Shown in pieces: positions 1-8,549 of a stretch of 64,000 nucleotides of DNA. The DNA comes from Luteolibacter flavescens. Lineage in GTDB: Bacteria; Verrucomicrobiota; Verrucomicrobiia; Verrucomicrobiales; Akkermansiaceae. How positions within the stretch are numbered: the stretch's first letter is position 1; every line of letters starts with the position of its first letter. The stretch is taken from positions 124,001-188,000 of the forward strand of contig NZ_JAPDDS010000002.1 of assembly GCF_025950085.1 (NCBI RefSeq), read 5' to 3'. The position numbers and the translations under genes were made by a program. The notes under the pieces are model-generated. The model saw only the letters and a list, made by a program, of their open reading frames with translations, did not search any database and had not been told where the DNA came from.

Positions 1-2249
1 TCGGCACGGAGAATCCGACCTGGCCTGCGGGCGCGGTCCTCGCAGGGGGCTTCCTGCTCGGCCTCGTCTCCAGCCTCGCGGCCTACCGGAAGGAGCGCTA
101 CCAGATCCTCGATTCGCGGGTGCTCTGCCACCGCGGCGGCCTGGTGAGCGACCAGACGACCGAGCTGGAGATCCGCAACATCACCCACGTGAAGCTGAAG
201 CTGCCGTGGCTGCGCTACAAACTCTATGGCGTGGGAAATGTGATCGTGGAGACCGCGGGCAATGCCCAGCCGGTGGTGATGCGCGCCATCCGCGAGCCGG
301 AGAAGGTCTATGCCGACCTGCAGGAGCGGATGAAAAAGAACGGCTACGATCTCACCCGCGGGCAGCTCTTCCACGAGGAGAGCCCGGCGCTGATCGGCAT
401 CATCGGTGAATGCATCGGCCTCATCGGCGGCACCATCGGGCTCTGCCTTTTCCTGCTGCCAAATCTCATGGGCCTCGGACTGGCGATCGGGGAGTCGAAT
501 CTCCAGACGGCGCTGCCGGTGGCGGGGGGAGTCGTCGCCGTCATCCTGATCGCCGCGATCATCGTGCGCTTCCTCGACCTGAAGCGGCGGACGTATCGCG
601 TGTACAATGACGTGGTGGTCTATGAGGAAGGCTTCCTCACGCGCGAGAACGCAATCATCCCGTACGAAAACATCGCCGACTCGAATACGAAGAGCTCCTT
701 CTACGACCGCATCTTCGGCCTCTACGACGTGCAGGTGAGCTGCCAAGGCAGCGGGGCCGACATCAAGTTCCGTCGGCTGGCGAATGGCATCGCCCTCTCC
801 GCGGCCATCGACCAGCTCGTGGTGCTGGCGCGCCAAAAGGTGAAGCCTTCCGCAGCGAAGTCCTCCACCGCCGCTCACGACCGCCCGCGCCGCGTGGAGC
901 CCGAGCTGGTGCCACTGGGCGAGGCGATGGTGGCCGAGCTGCGCATGCACTCCGGGCGGACGCTGGTGCCGCTGATGCTGCTCTTCCCGCTCCTCCCCAT
1001 CTGGCTGGCAGCCTTCATCCAGGCCATCATCAGAATCGGCTCCACGCGATACTCCGTGCGGCCAGGATCGGTGCGGCACTCCTACCGCTTCCTCACGCTG
1101 CACGACCGCGAATTCGCCCACGACAAGATCACCGGCCTGGTGGTGAAGCGGAACCTGTGGGACCGCATGTTCGGCACGCTGACGCTGAAATTCTGGTCCA
1201 TCGGCTCCGGCCAGCCAATCGAGTTCGCGCACATCAGCGCCAGCCAGCTCGATTTCACCGCGCTGATGCGGCAGGTGGGGATCCCGTCATCCACGGACAC
1301 GCCTTATCAGGCGGAGACTTCTTTCGGCCTCTTCACGTGGCTGCGCGCACAGCTCAAGTTCCTGCCGTTCACGCTGCTTTTCATCGGCGGACTGGTCTAT
1401 GCGGCGATGATGATCGATCCGCAGTTCAATCAAGCCAACGGGCTGCCGCCGGAGATCGACCTGCGGCTCTGGCTCCTCTACGCGACCGGCCTTCCGGTGG
1501 CGATCGCGCTCATCGCCGTGATCCGCTCGGCGATCTACCACTCGAACCAACGCCTCAGCTTCCACGCCCACTACGTGGAGGCCGAGCAGGGCATCATCGC
1601 GAAGCGCTACTACTACGCCCGCTATGGGAATATCAAGCGGGTGAAGGTGACGCGCTACCCCGGCGGCGCGACGGGAGATCTACAGATCTTCGTGGCGGGG
1701 GAGGAAGCGATCCAGCAGGCCGCCCAGAAGAACCAGGGACAAAAGGGCCTCATGAAGCAGTGCTCTTTCACCTCCGGCTTCCTGTCCAAAGCCGACAAGC
1801 AGGGCCTGCTGCTGGATGACATCCTCTGCGGCCGCGTGGACCCGCGGCCGGAAGCCCTCCCGGCCAAGGTGCTGCCGACACTGCTCGAAGCCCGGCGCTC
1901 GGCGGGGAATGCGATCTTCTCGCTGATCTTCCTCAGCATCCTGCTGGTACCGCTGGTGGTGCTGCTCCCCATCACCCTGCCGCTGACCGTGATGCGCGTG
2001 AAGCGCTGGCGCTACCGCATCGAGACCGCCCGCATCGTGAAGAGCTGGGGCATGCTCTACCGCAGCGAGGAGAGCACCCTGCTGGACCGCGTGGACAGCC
2101 TCCAGCAGAGCCAGGGGATGGTGAACAAGATCTTCAAAAACGGCAACGTGACCATCATGACCGCGGGCAGCAGCAAACCCGACCTCCACATCATCGACTC
2201 GCCGGATTTCTTGGCGATCTACCAGATGATCCGGGAGCGCTCGGAGTGA
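1..2249 (+). CDS. Multi-bPH2 (PH-like) domain membrane protein, 5' end cut by the window edge
   Basis: The reading frame is open from base 3 with no stop, so the gene starts upstream of the window; the first internal ATG is at 120. The visible part alternates hydrophobic pairs (about 400-580, 960-1030, 1360-1530 and 1910-1990) with repeated stretches of the bacterial PH (bPH2, old DUF304) type. I count five such stretches; they carry phrases such as 'YDRIFGLYDVQV', 'WDRMFGTLTLKF' and 'LLDRVDSLQQSQG'. The family includes Bacillus YdbS/YdbT, membrane proteins of poorly known role. This copy is longer than the usual 3-domain YdbT. It is probably an inner-membrane protein with the PH-like repeats in the cytoplasm. 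Family assignment is fairly secure; function is unknown. Confidence 0.75.
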   Translation, partial: GTENPTWPAGAVLAGGFLLGLVSSLAAYRKERYQILDSRVLCHRGGLVSDQTTELEIRNITHVKLKLPWLRYKLYGVGNVIVETAGNAQPVVMRAIREPEKVYADLQERMKKNGYDLTRGQLFHEESPALIGIIGECIGLIGGTIGLCLFLLPNLMGLGLAIGESNLQTALPVAGGVVAVILIAAIIVRFLDLKRRTYRVYNDVVVYEEGFLTRENAIIPYENIADSNTKSSFYDRIFGLYDVQVSCQGSGADIKFRRLANGIALSAAIDQLVVLARQKVKPSAAKSSTAAHDRPRRVEPELVPLGEAMVAELRMHSGRTLVPLMLLFPLLPIWLAAFIQAIIRIGSTRYSVRPGSVRHSYRFLTLHDREFAHDKITGLVVKRNLWDRMFGTLTLKFWSIGSGQPIEFAHISASQLDFTALMRQVGIPSSTDTPYQAETSFGLFTWLRAQLKFLPFTLLFIGGLVYAAMMIDPQFNQANGLPPEIDLRLWLLYATGLPVAIALIAVIRSAIYHSNQRLSFHAHYVEAEQGIIAKRYYYARYGNIKRVKVTRYPGGATGDLQIFVAGEEAIQQAAQKNQGQKGLMKQCSFTSGFLSKADKQGLLLDDILCGRVDPRPEALPAKVLPTLLEARRSAGNAIFSLIFLSILLVPLVVLLPITLPLTVMRVKRWRYRIETARIVKSWGMLYRSEESTLLDRVDSLQQSQGMVNKIFKNGNVTIMTAGSSKPDLHIIDSPDFLAIYQMIRERSE

Positions 2250-2352
2250 GGGTTCCCGACGCTTGGCACAGATAGATTGCCGTTTGCACGATCTGGCGCA
2301 ATTTGCGCGGAAAACGCTCGGTTCTTGTCGCTCGCCCTCATGGTGTTAGACG

Positions 2353-2387
2353 GGGGGTCTCTCTACCCGGAATGGGGCGAGACCCCC
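2353..2387 (+). promoter_or_regulatory. Perfect 9-bp inverted repeat just upstream of the kinase start
   Basis: GGGGGTCTC (2353-2361) is the exact reverse complement of GAGACCCCC (2379-2387), with a 17-base spacer. The right arm ends five bases before the ATG at 2393. In the mRNA this hairpin would cover the ribosome-binding region, so it could limit translation or act as an operator. The role is inferred; the pairing is seen directly. Confidence 0.45.
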
Positions 2388-2392
2388 GGCAC

Positions 2393-5300
2393 ATGAAGCG
2401 ATTTGACCAAACGAACCCGCCTGTCGTCGTTTACGGCGTCCCGCTGCTGATGGTCGCCATTTACATTGGCGACTACTTTGCCCCGCTGGGTTTCGGCGCG
2501 TTCATTTTTTACATGGTCCCGGTGGTGATGACGCTGTTCGCGTGGCGGACCATCGTCCCGGTGATCACGGCGCTCTGCGCCACCTTCCTGATCATTGCGG
2601 ACTCCGCGATGACGCCGGAGGGAGACTTCACGAGCATCTCCCACCTGAACCGCTTCTTCGGAACGCTGACGATCTGGATGATCGCGGGCATCGGTGCCCA
2701 ATTCATCCGCAACCGTCTGGAAGTGCGGAAGGAAGTGTGGATGCGCGACGGCCAGGCGAAGCTGGTCCACCGGCTGGAGGGCGACCCGATGATCGACGAG
2801 CTGGGATCAAAGGCGATCGGCTTCCTCTGCGAGCATCTCGGGGCAAAGACGGCCGCCTTTTTCGTCCGTCATGATGCCGGTCACTTCCAGCGCTGTGCGA
2901 CCTATGCGGCGGCGAAGGACAGCGTGCCCGAGCGCTTTCACCCCGGGGAGGGCCTGCTGGGCCAAGCGGTGCGGGACGGGAAGATCCACACGATCGAGGA
3001 CATCCCCGCGGGCTACCTCGCGGCCGGCTCCAGCTTTGGCGAGTCGCCGCCGCGCCACCTGATCGTAATCCCGGTGAGCTTCGAGGACGAGGTGATCGCG
3101 GTGATGGAGATCGGCTATTTCAATACGATCCAGGACAGCGACCGCGATTTCCTGGAGCGCGCCGAAGACACGCTGGCCGTGGCCATCCGCTCCGCGAACT
3201 ACCGCACCCGGCTGCGCGAGCTGCTGGAGGAGACTCAGCAGCAATCCGAGGAAGTACAGGCGCAGGCCGAGGAGCTGCGCGTGTCGAACGAGGAGCTGGA
3301 GGAACAAAGCCGCGTGCTCCGCGAGTCCCAGTCGCGGCTGGAGCAGCAGCAGGCGGAGCTGGAGCAGATCAATACCCGCCTCGAGGAGCAGACGCAGGCG
3401 CTGGAAGGCCAGCGCAACGACCTGGTGCGCGCGAAGCAATCGCTGGAAAGCCAGGCCCGCCTGGTGGAGCAGGCCAGCCGCTACAAGTCCGACTTCCTCG
3501 CAAACATGTCGCACGAGCTGCGGACGCCGCTGAATTCATCGCTCATCCTCGCGCGGCTGCTGGCGGAGAACCGGCCGGGCAATCTTTCCGACGAGCAGAT
3601 GAAATTTGCCCGGACGATCGAGACCGCCGGCAAGGACCTGCTGAACCTGATCAACGACGTGCTCGATCTGTCGAAGATCGAGGCCGGTCACCTGGAGATC
3701 CACACCGAGACGCTGCAGCTCGGGGAAATGGCTTCGAAGCTCCACGCGATCTTCGACCCCATCGCCGGGCAGAAGAACCTCGGCCTGCACATCGAGCTGG
3801 ATGACGACCTGCCGGACTCGATCGAGACCGACACTCAGCGCCTGATGCAGGTGCTGAAGAACCTGCTCTCGAACGCGCTGAAATTCACCGAAAAGGGCGA
3901 GGTGCGGGTCCGGGTGACGCGCGCGACGAAGGATCACATCCGCATCGCCGTGAAGGACACCGGCATCGGGATCTCGGAGGAATTCCAGCGCTCGATCTTC
4001 GAGCCCTTCTATCAGGCAGATGCGGCGAGCAACCGGAAGTTCGGCGGCACGGGTCTGGGTCTCTCGATCTCGCGCCAGCTCGCTCTGCTGCTCGGCGGGG
4101 AGATCGAGCTGGAAAGCGAGCACGGCGTGGGCAGCACCTTCTCGCTCATCCTGCCGGTGAGCCACACCGGCCCGGCACACCCGCAGGCCCTGCCGATGGT
4201 GACGGCGGCCCCGCAGGTGATCGCCGCACTTCCTGCGGTGAAGCCGCTGCCACCCGCAGCCGCCGCCATGGACGCGCGCGCCGCCCATCACGTGCCGGAC
4301 GACCGCGAAAAGCTGTCCGCGGGCAAACGCATCATCCTGATCGTGGAAGATGACGAGGCCTTCGCCAATATCCTGGTGGACCTCGCGCACGAGATGCACT
4401 TCCAGGCACTGGTGGCGACGACTGCGGACGAAGCGCTGGCACTGGCGCAGCAGCACCGCCCGAGCGCCATGGTCCTCGACATCGGCCTGCCGGACAATTC
4501 CGGGCTCTTCGTGCTGGAGCGCCTGAAGAGCGACTCCCGCACCCGCCACATCCCGGTGCACGTCGTATCCGGCAGCGACTACACCCAGACCGCCCTCGCG
4601 ATGGGCGCGGTGGGCTACATGCTGAAGCCGGTGAAGCGCGAGCAGCTCGTGGAGGCCTTCGACAGCCTGGAGACCCGCCTGAACGAAAAGATGCGCAAGG
4701 TGCTGGTCGTGGAAGACGACCCGATCCAGCTCGAGGCGATGAAGGCGCTCTTCCACACACTGGACGTGGAGACGGTGTGCGCCGAGACCGCGGCGAGCTG
4801 CCTGACCCTGCTGAAGGAAGGCACCTTCGACTGCATGGTGCTGGACCTCAGCCTGCCGGATGCCTCGGGCTTCTCCCTGCTGGAGACGCTGAGCACGGAG
4901 GACACCTACTCCTTCCCGCCCGTGATCGTTTACACCGGCCGCGAGCTCGCCCCGGGCGAGGAGCAGCGGCTGCGGCGCTACTCGAAGTCCATCATCATCA
5001 AGGGCGCGAAGTCGCCGGAGCGCCTGCTCGACGAGGTGACGCTCTTCCTCCACCAGGTGGTGGCCGACCTGCCGCCCGAGCAGCAGCGCATGATCGAGCA
5101 CGCGGGCAACCGCGACGCCGCGCTGGAGGGCAAGCGCATCCTCATCGCCGAGGACGACGTGCGGAATGTCTTCGCCCTCACCAGCCTGCTGGAAGGCCGC
5201 GGCGTGACGCTGCGGATCGCCCGCAACGGCCTGGAGGCCGTGGAGGCTCTGGAGCGTGCCAAGACCGACCCCTCGCAGGGCGTGGACCTCGTCCTGATGG

Positions 5301-5512
5301 ACGTGATGATGCCGGAGATGGACGGCATCACCGCCATGCGCGAGATCCGCAAGCACCCGGAGTGGCGGAAGCTGCCCATCATCGCCCTGACCGCGAAGGC
5401 GATGAAGAACGACCAGGAGCAATGCCTGGCCGCCGGGGCGAACGACTACCTTGCCAAGCCGCTGGATGTGGACAAGTTGCTGTCCCTGATCCGGGTCTGG
5501 ATGCCCCGCTGA
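2393..5512 (+). CDS. Membrane-bound GAF hybrid histidine kinase with three C-terminal receivers
   Basis: A 1039-residue sensor kinase if it starts at the ATG at 2393 (MKRFDQ). An in-frame start at 2303 would add 30 residues lacking hydrophobic or conserved character. Order: about four N-terminal membrane helices (residues 10-110), a GAF-like sensor domain (about 125-270), a long Gln/Glu-rich coiled coil (275-365), HisKA with phospho-acceptor His374 in 'MSHELRTPLN', an HATPase domain with 'DTGIGIS' and 'GTGLGLS', then three receivers with acceptor Asp at about 696, 818 and 970. The second receiver has the variant 'KGAKSPERLL' in place of the usual K-P ending. It is followed at 13 bases by cheR, so the receivers probably form a phosphorelay feeding the operon. 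The signal sensed is unknown. Confidence 0.9.
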   Translation: MKRFDQTNPPVVVYGVPLLMVAIYIGDYFAPLGFGAFIFYMVPVVMTLFAWRTIVPVITALCATFLIIADSAMTPEGDFTSISHLNRFFGTLTIWMIAGIGAQFIRNRLEVRKEVWMRDGQAKLVHRLEGDPMIDELGSKAIGFLCEHLGAKTAAFFVRHDAGHFQRCATYAAAKDSVPERFHPGEGLLGQAVRDGKIHTIEDIPAGYLAAGSSFGESPPRHLIVIPVSFEDEVIAVMEIGYFNTIQDSDRDFLERAEDTLAVAIRSANYRTRLRELLEETQQQSEEVQAQAEELRVSNEELEEQSRVLRESQSRLEQQQAELEQINTRLEEQTQALEGQRNDLVRAKQSLESQARLVEQASRYKSDFLANMSHELRTPLNSSLILARLLAENRPGNLSDEQMKFARTIETAGKDLLNLINDVLDLSKIEAGHLEIHTETLQLGEMASKLHAIFDPIAGQKNLGLHIELDDDLPDSIETDTQRLMQVLKNLLSNALKFTEKGEVRVRVTRATKDHIRIAVKDTGIGISEEFQRSIFEPFYQADAASNRKFGGTGLGLSISRQLALLLGGEIELESEHGVGSTFSLILPVSHTGPAHPQALPMVTAAPQVIAALPAVKPLPPAAAAMDARAAHHVPDDREKLSAGKRIILIVEDDEAFANILVDLAHEMHFQALVATTADEALALAQQHRPSAMVLDIGLPDNSGLFVLERLKSDSRTRHIPVHVVSGSDYTQTALAMGAVGYMLKPVKREQLVEAFDSLETRLNEKMRKVLVVEDDPIQLEAMKALFHTLDVETVCAETAASCLTLLKEGTFDCMVLDLSLPDASGFSLLETLSTEDTYSFPPVIVYTGRELAPGEEQRLRRYSKSIIIKGAKSPERLLDEVTLFLHQVVADLPPEQQRMIEHAGNRDAALEGKRILIAEDDVRNVFALTSLLEGRGVTLRIARNGLEAVEALERAKTDPSQGVDLVLMDVMMPEMDGITAMREIRKHPEWRKLPIIALTAKAMKNDQEQCLAAGANDYLAKPLDVDKLLSLIRVWMPR

Positions 5513-5525
5513 AGAACCACCTCCC

Positions 5526-6362
5526 ATGAAAAGCCTGCCCTCCCGGACCGAGGAGATCGAGCTGCACCTGCTGCTCGAGGCGATCTACTTGCGGTATCAC
5601 CACGACTTCCGCGGCTACTCGGTGGCCTCGCTGAAGCGCCGGCTGACGCAGGCCCGCCAGCACTTCGGCTGCGAGACCTTTTCCCAGCTCCAGGACCGCG
5701 TGCTGCGGGACGAGGGCATGGTATCCCGGCTGCTGCCCTACCTGACGGTGCAGGTCAGCGAGATGTTCCGCGATCCTTCCTACTTCCGCGCGCTGCGGGA
5801 GAAGGTGATCCCGCACCTGCGCACCTACCCCTCGCTGAAGGTGTGGATCGCCGGCTGCAGCCAAGGCGAAGAGCTTTACTCGATGGTGATCCTTTTCCGC
5901 GAGGAGGGGCTGGAAAACCGCACGATCTTCTACGCCACGGACATCAATTCCACCGCGCTCGCGGCGGCGGAGGCCGGGGTCTATGACCTCGACCGCATCG
6001 CTCTCTTCACGGCGAATCACCAGAAATCCGGCGGCAAGGGCTCCCTGTCCGACCACTTCACCACAGGCTACGGCCGTGCGGTCATCGACAAGTCGCTGCG
6101 CCAGCGTGTGGTCTTCTCGGACCACAGCCTGGCCTCGGACGCCGTCTTCGCCGAGGCGCACCTCGTTTCCTGCCGGAACGTGCTGATCTACTTCACCCGG
6201 CCGCTGCAGGACCGGGCGGTGGGACTTTTCCAGGACTCGCTGGTCCGCCGCGGCTTCCTCGGCCTCGGGTCGAAGGAAAGCCTGCGGTTTTCCGAGCATG
6301 CGGGGGATTTCGAGGAATTCGACCGCAAGGAACGAATCTACCAGAGGAGCGCCGACCGATGA
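5526..6362 (+). CDS. CheR-type protein-glutamate methyltransferase
   Basis: A 278-residue S-adenosylmethionine-dependent methyltransferase of the CheR family, normally methylating glutamates in chemoreceptors. The SAM loop appears as 'IAGCSQGEELYS' (family consensus A-x-S-T-G-E-E-x-Y-S), and the late motif 'CRNVLIYF' is intact. The length matches stand-alone CheR. It begins 13 bases after the kinase and overlaps cheB by four bases (ATGA), so the two are translationally coupled. No chemoreceptor, CheA or CheW gene is in the window, so the substrate may be a non-chemotaxis sensor, possibly one of the flanking kinases. Family is secure, target unknown. Confidence 0.92.
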   Translation: MKSLPSRTEEIELHLLLEAIYLRYHHDFRGYSVASLKRRLTQARQHFGCETFSQLQDRVLRDEGMVSRLLPYLTVQVSEMFRDPSYFRALREKVIPHLRTYPSLKVWIAGCSQGEELYSMVILFREEGLENRTIFYATDINSTALAAAEAGVYDLDRIALFTANHQKSGGKGSLSDHFTTGYGRAVIDKSLRQRVVFSDHSLASDAVFAEAHLVSCRNVLIYFTRPLQDRAVGLFQDSLVRRGFLGLGSKESLRFSEHAGDFEEFDRKERIYQRSADR

Positions 6363-6946
6363 TCGCGGAAGAATCCATCAACGAATCCGCAGTGGTGATC
6401 GGCGCATCGGTCGGGGCGATCGGCGCGCTGAGCGCCATCCTGCCCGCGCTGCCCGCCGGCTACCCGCTGCCGGTGCTGGTGGTGGTGCACATCCCGCCGG
6501 ACCGGGACACCGGGCTGCCCGCGCTCTTCGCCGCACGCTGCGCGCTGCCGGTGAAGGAGGCGGAAGACAAGGAACCGGTGCGCCCGGGCACGATCTACTT
6601 CGCCCCGCCGAACTATCACCTGCTGGTGGAGCCCGACTTCACCTTTGCCCTCTCCGTCGATGACCCGGTGATGTATTCCCGCCCGGCGCTCGACGTCCTC
6701 TTCGAATCCGCCGCGGACGCCTACGGAAACGGCCTCTGCGGCGTGGTCCTCACCGGGGCCAGCGCCGACGGTGCCCGCGGCCTGCGCGCCGTGGCCGCCG
6801 CCGGGGGCCGCGCCCTCGTCCAGACGCCGGAAACGGCCGAGGGCGAGATCATGCCCCGCGCCGCCCTCGACGCTTGCCCACTTGCGCGAGCCCTTGACTT
6901 GGGCGACATCGCCCGTGAGTTAATCCAACTCCCCTCCTCCACCTGA
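6359..6946 (+). CDS. CheB-type methylesterase domain protein without a receiver
   Basis: A 195-residue protein consisting only of the CheB catalytic domain; classical CheB (about 350 residues) has an N-terminal receiver that gates activity. The Ser-His-Asp triad can be placed in 'GASVGA' (Ser), 'VVVHIPP' (His) and 'LTGASADGARGL' (Asp). It would remove the methyl groups added by the overlapping CheR, or deamidate glutamine. Without a receiver, control must come from another protein, perhaps the receivers of the two neighbouring hybrid kinases. It ends one base before the next start codon. Confidence 0.9.
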   Translation: MIAEESINESAVVIGASVGAIGALSAILPALPAGYPLPVLVVVHIPPDRDTGLPALFAARCALPVKEAEDKEPVRPGTIYFAPPNYHLLVEPDFTFALSVDDPVMYSRPALDVLFESAADAYGNGLCGVVLTGASADGARGLRAVAAAGGRALVQTPETAEGEIMPRAALDACPLARALDLGDIARELIQLPSST

Positions 6947-6947
6947 C

Positions 6948-8546
6948 ATGACCGCTCCCGTCAAATTCCTGCTGGTCGATGACCTCGACGCGAATCTCAT
7001 CGCGCTGGAAGGGCTGTTGAAACGCGAGGGACTGGAGTTGCTCAAGGCCGGTTCCGGTCGCGAGGCATTGGAATTGCTGCTGGTACACGATATCGCGCTG
7101 GCATTCCTGGACGTCCAGATGCCGGAGATGGGCGGCTTCGAGCTGGCGGAGATCATGCGCAGCACCGAGCGGACGCGGAACGTGCCCATCATCTTCCTCA
7201 CCGCCGGGGTGGTGGACCAGGAGCACCGCTTCCGGGGATTTGAAACGGGAGCCGTGGATTTCCTGCCCAAGCCGATCGACTCGCAGGTGCTGCTGAACAA
7301 GGCGGCCGTCTTCTTCGACCTCGCCCGCCAGCGGCAGGAGCTGCAGGAAAGCAGGCTGCGGCTGCTCCAGGCAAACGACCAGCTCGCGCGCAGCAATGCC
7401 GAACTGGAAAAGGCGGACCGCTCGAAGGACGAATTCCTCGCCATGCTCGCCCACGAGCTGCGGAACCCGCTGGCACCTCTGCGGAATGCTGCGATGACCC
7501 TGCGCAAGCCGGACATCGACCGCCAGCATCACGAACGCGTGGTCTCCATGATCGAGCGCCAGGTGGGAAACCTGAGCCACATGATCGAGGACCTGCTGGA
7601 TGTCTCCCGCATCACGCAGGGGAAGATCGAGCTGCGCTGCCAGCCCGTGGAGCTGCAGCCGGTGCTGCAATCCGCCGCGCTGACCGTGGCGGCGAGTTGC
7701 AAGGCCGCGGGCCAGGAGCTGCGCGTCAATCTGCCCTCGGAGCCCGTCTTCCTCGATGCCGACAGCACCCGGCTGGAGCAGATCGTGGGGAACCTGCTCA
7801 CGAATGCCTCGCGCTACAGCGGGGAGCTGTCCCGCATCGAGCTGTCCTCGGAAACGGCGGGCACGCCGGAGAAGCCGGAAGTCATCATCCGCGTGACGGA
7901 CAATGGCCGCGGCATCGACCCCGAGCTGCTGCCGCGCATCTTCGGACTCTTCGTCCAGGGCAGCCGCACGATCGACCGCTCGAACGAAGGCCTGGGCATC
8001 GGCCTGACGGTCGTCCACCGGCTGGTGCAGCTCCATGGCGGCACCATCGACGCGCACAGCGAAGGCATCGGGAAAGGTGCCGAATTCATCATCCGCCTGC
8101 CGCGCCTGGTCAGCCAGCAGCCCGAGGAGGCTGCTCCGGTGATCCTGGATGCGGACGAACCCGCCGCCCTGCGCATCCTGATCGTGGACGACAACTGCGA
8201 CTCCGCGGACAGCATGGGCATGCTGCTGGAAATCGAGGGCCACGTCACCCGCGTGGCGCACGGTGCGGAGGAAGCGCTGGAGCTCGCCAATGAATTCCGC
8301 CCGCAGGTCGTGCTGCTCGATATCGGCCTGCCCGGCATGGACGGCTACGAGGTCGCACGGCACCTGCGCAAGCGCGAGGCGACCGAGGATGCCTTCCTCA
8401 TCGCCGTCACCGGCTACGGCACCGAGGAAGACCGCGCCCGCACGAAGGCCGCCGGCTTCGACGAGCACCTCGTGAAACCCGCCGACCTGGGCCTGCTCCG
8501 CAAGTGGCTGGAAGCGCAGGGCAAGCTCCGGCTGGCCGGGGTGTGA
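6948..8546 (+). CDS. Soluble hybrid histidine kinase, REC-HisKA-HATPase-REC
   Basis: A 532-residue cytoplasmic protein with no membrane segment. The N-terminal receiver has acceptor Asp55 ('FLDVQMPEM') and the closing Lys in 'DFLPKPID'. A short coiled coil leads to HisKA with His169 in 'LAHELRNPL'. The ATPase domain has 'DNGRGID' and 'GLGIGLTVV', and the second receiver has Asp458 ('LLDIGLPGMDGYE'). With a receiver in front of the kinase, it is probably switched by phosphotransfer from the membrane kinase two genes upstream. Last gene of the operon; it meets the next gene tail to tail at 8550 with almost no spacer. Confidence 0.9.
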   Translation: MTAPVKFLLVDDLDANLIALEGLLKREGLELLKAGSGREALELLLVHDIALAFLDVQMPEMGGFELAEIMRSTERTRNVPIIFLTAGVVDQEHRFRGFETGAVDFLPKPIDSQVLLNKAAVFFDLARQRQELQESRLRLLQANDQLARSNAELEKADRSKDEFLAMLAHELRNPLAPLRNAAMTLRKPDIDRQHHERVVSMIERQVGNLSHMIEDLLDVSRITQGKIELRCQPVELQPVLQSAALTVAASCKAAGQELRVNLPSEPVFLDADSTRLEQIVGNLLTNASRYSGELSRIELSSETAGTPEKPEVIIRVTDNGRGIDPELLPRIFGLFVQGSRTIDRSNEGLGIGLTVVHRLVQLHGGTIDAHSEGIGKGAEFIIRLPRLVSQQPEEAAPVILDADEPAALRILIVDDNCDSADSMGMLLEIEGHVTRVAHGAEEALELANEFRPQVVLLDIGLPGMDGYEVARHLRKREATEDAFLIAVTGYGTEEDRARTKAAGFDEHLVKPADLGLLRKWLEAQGKLRLAGV

Positions 8547-8549
8547 GGG

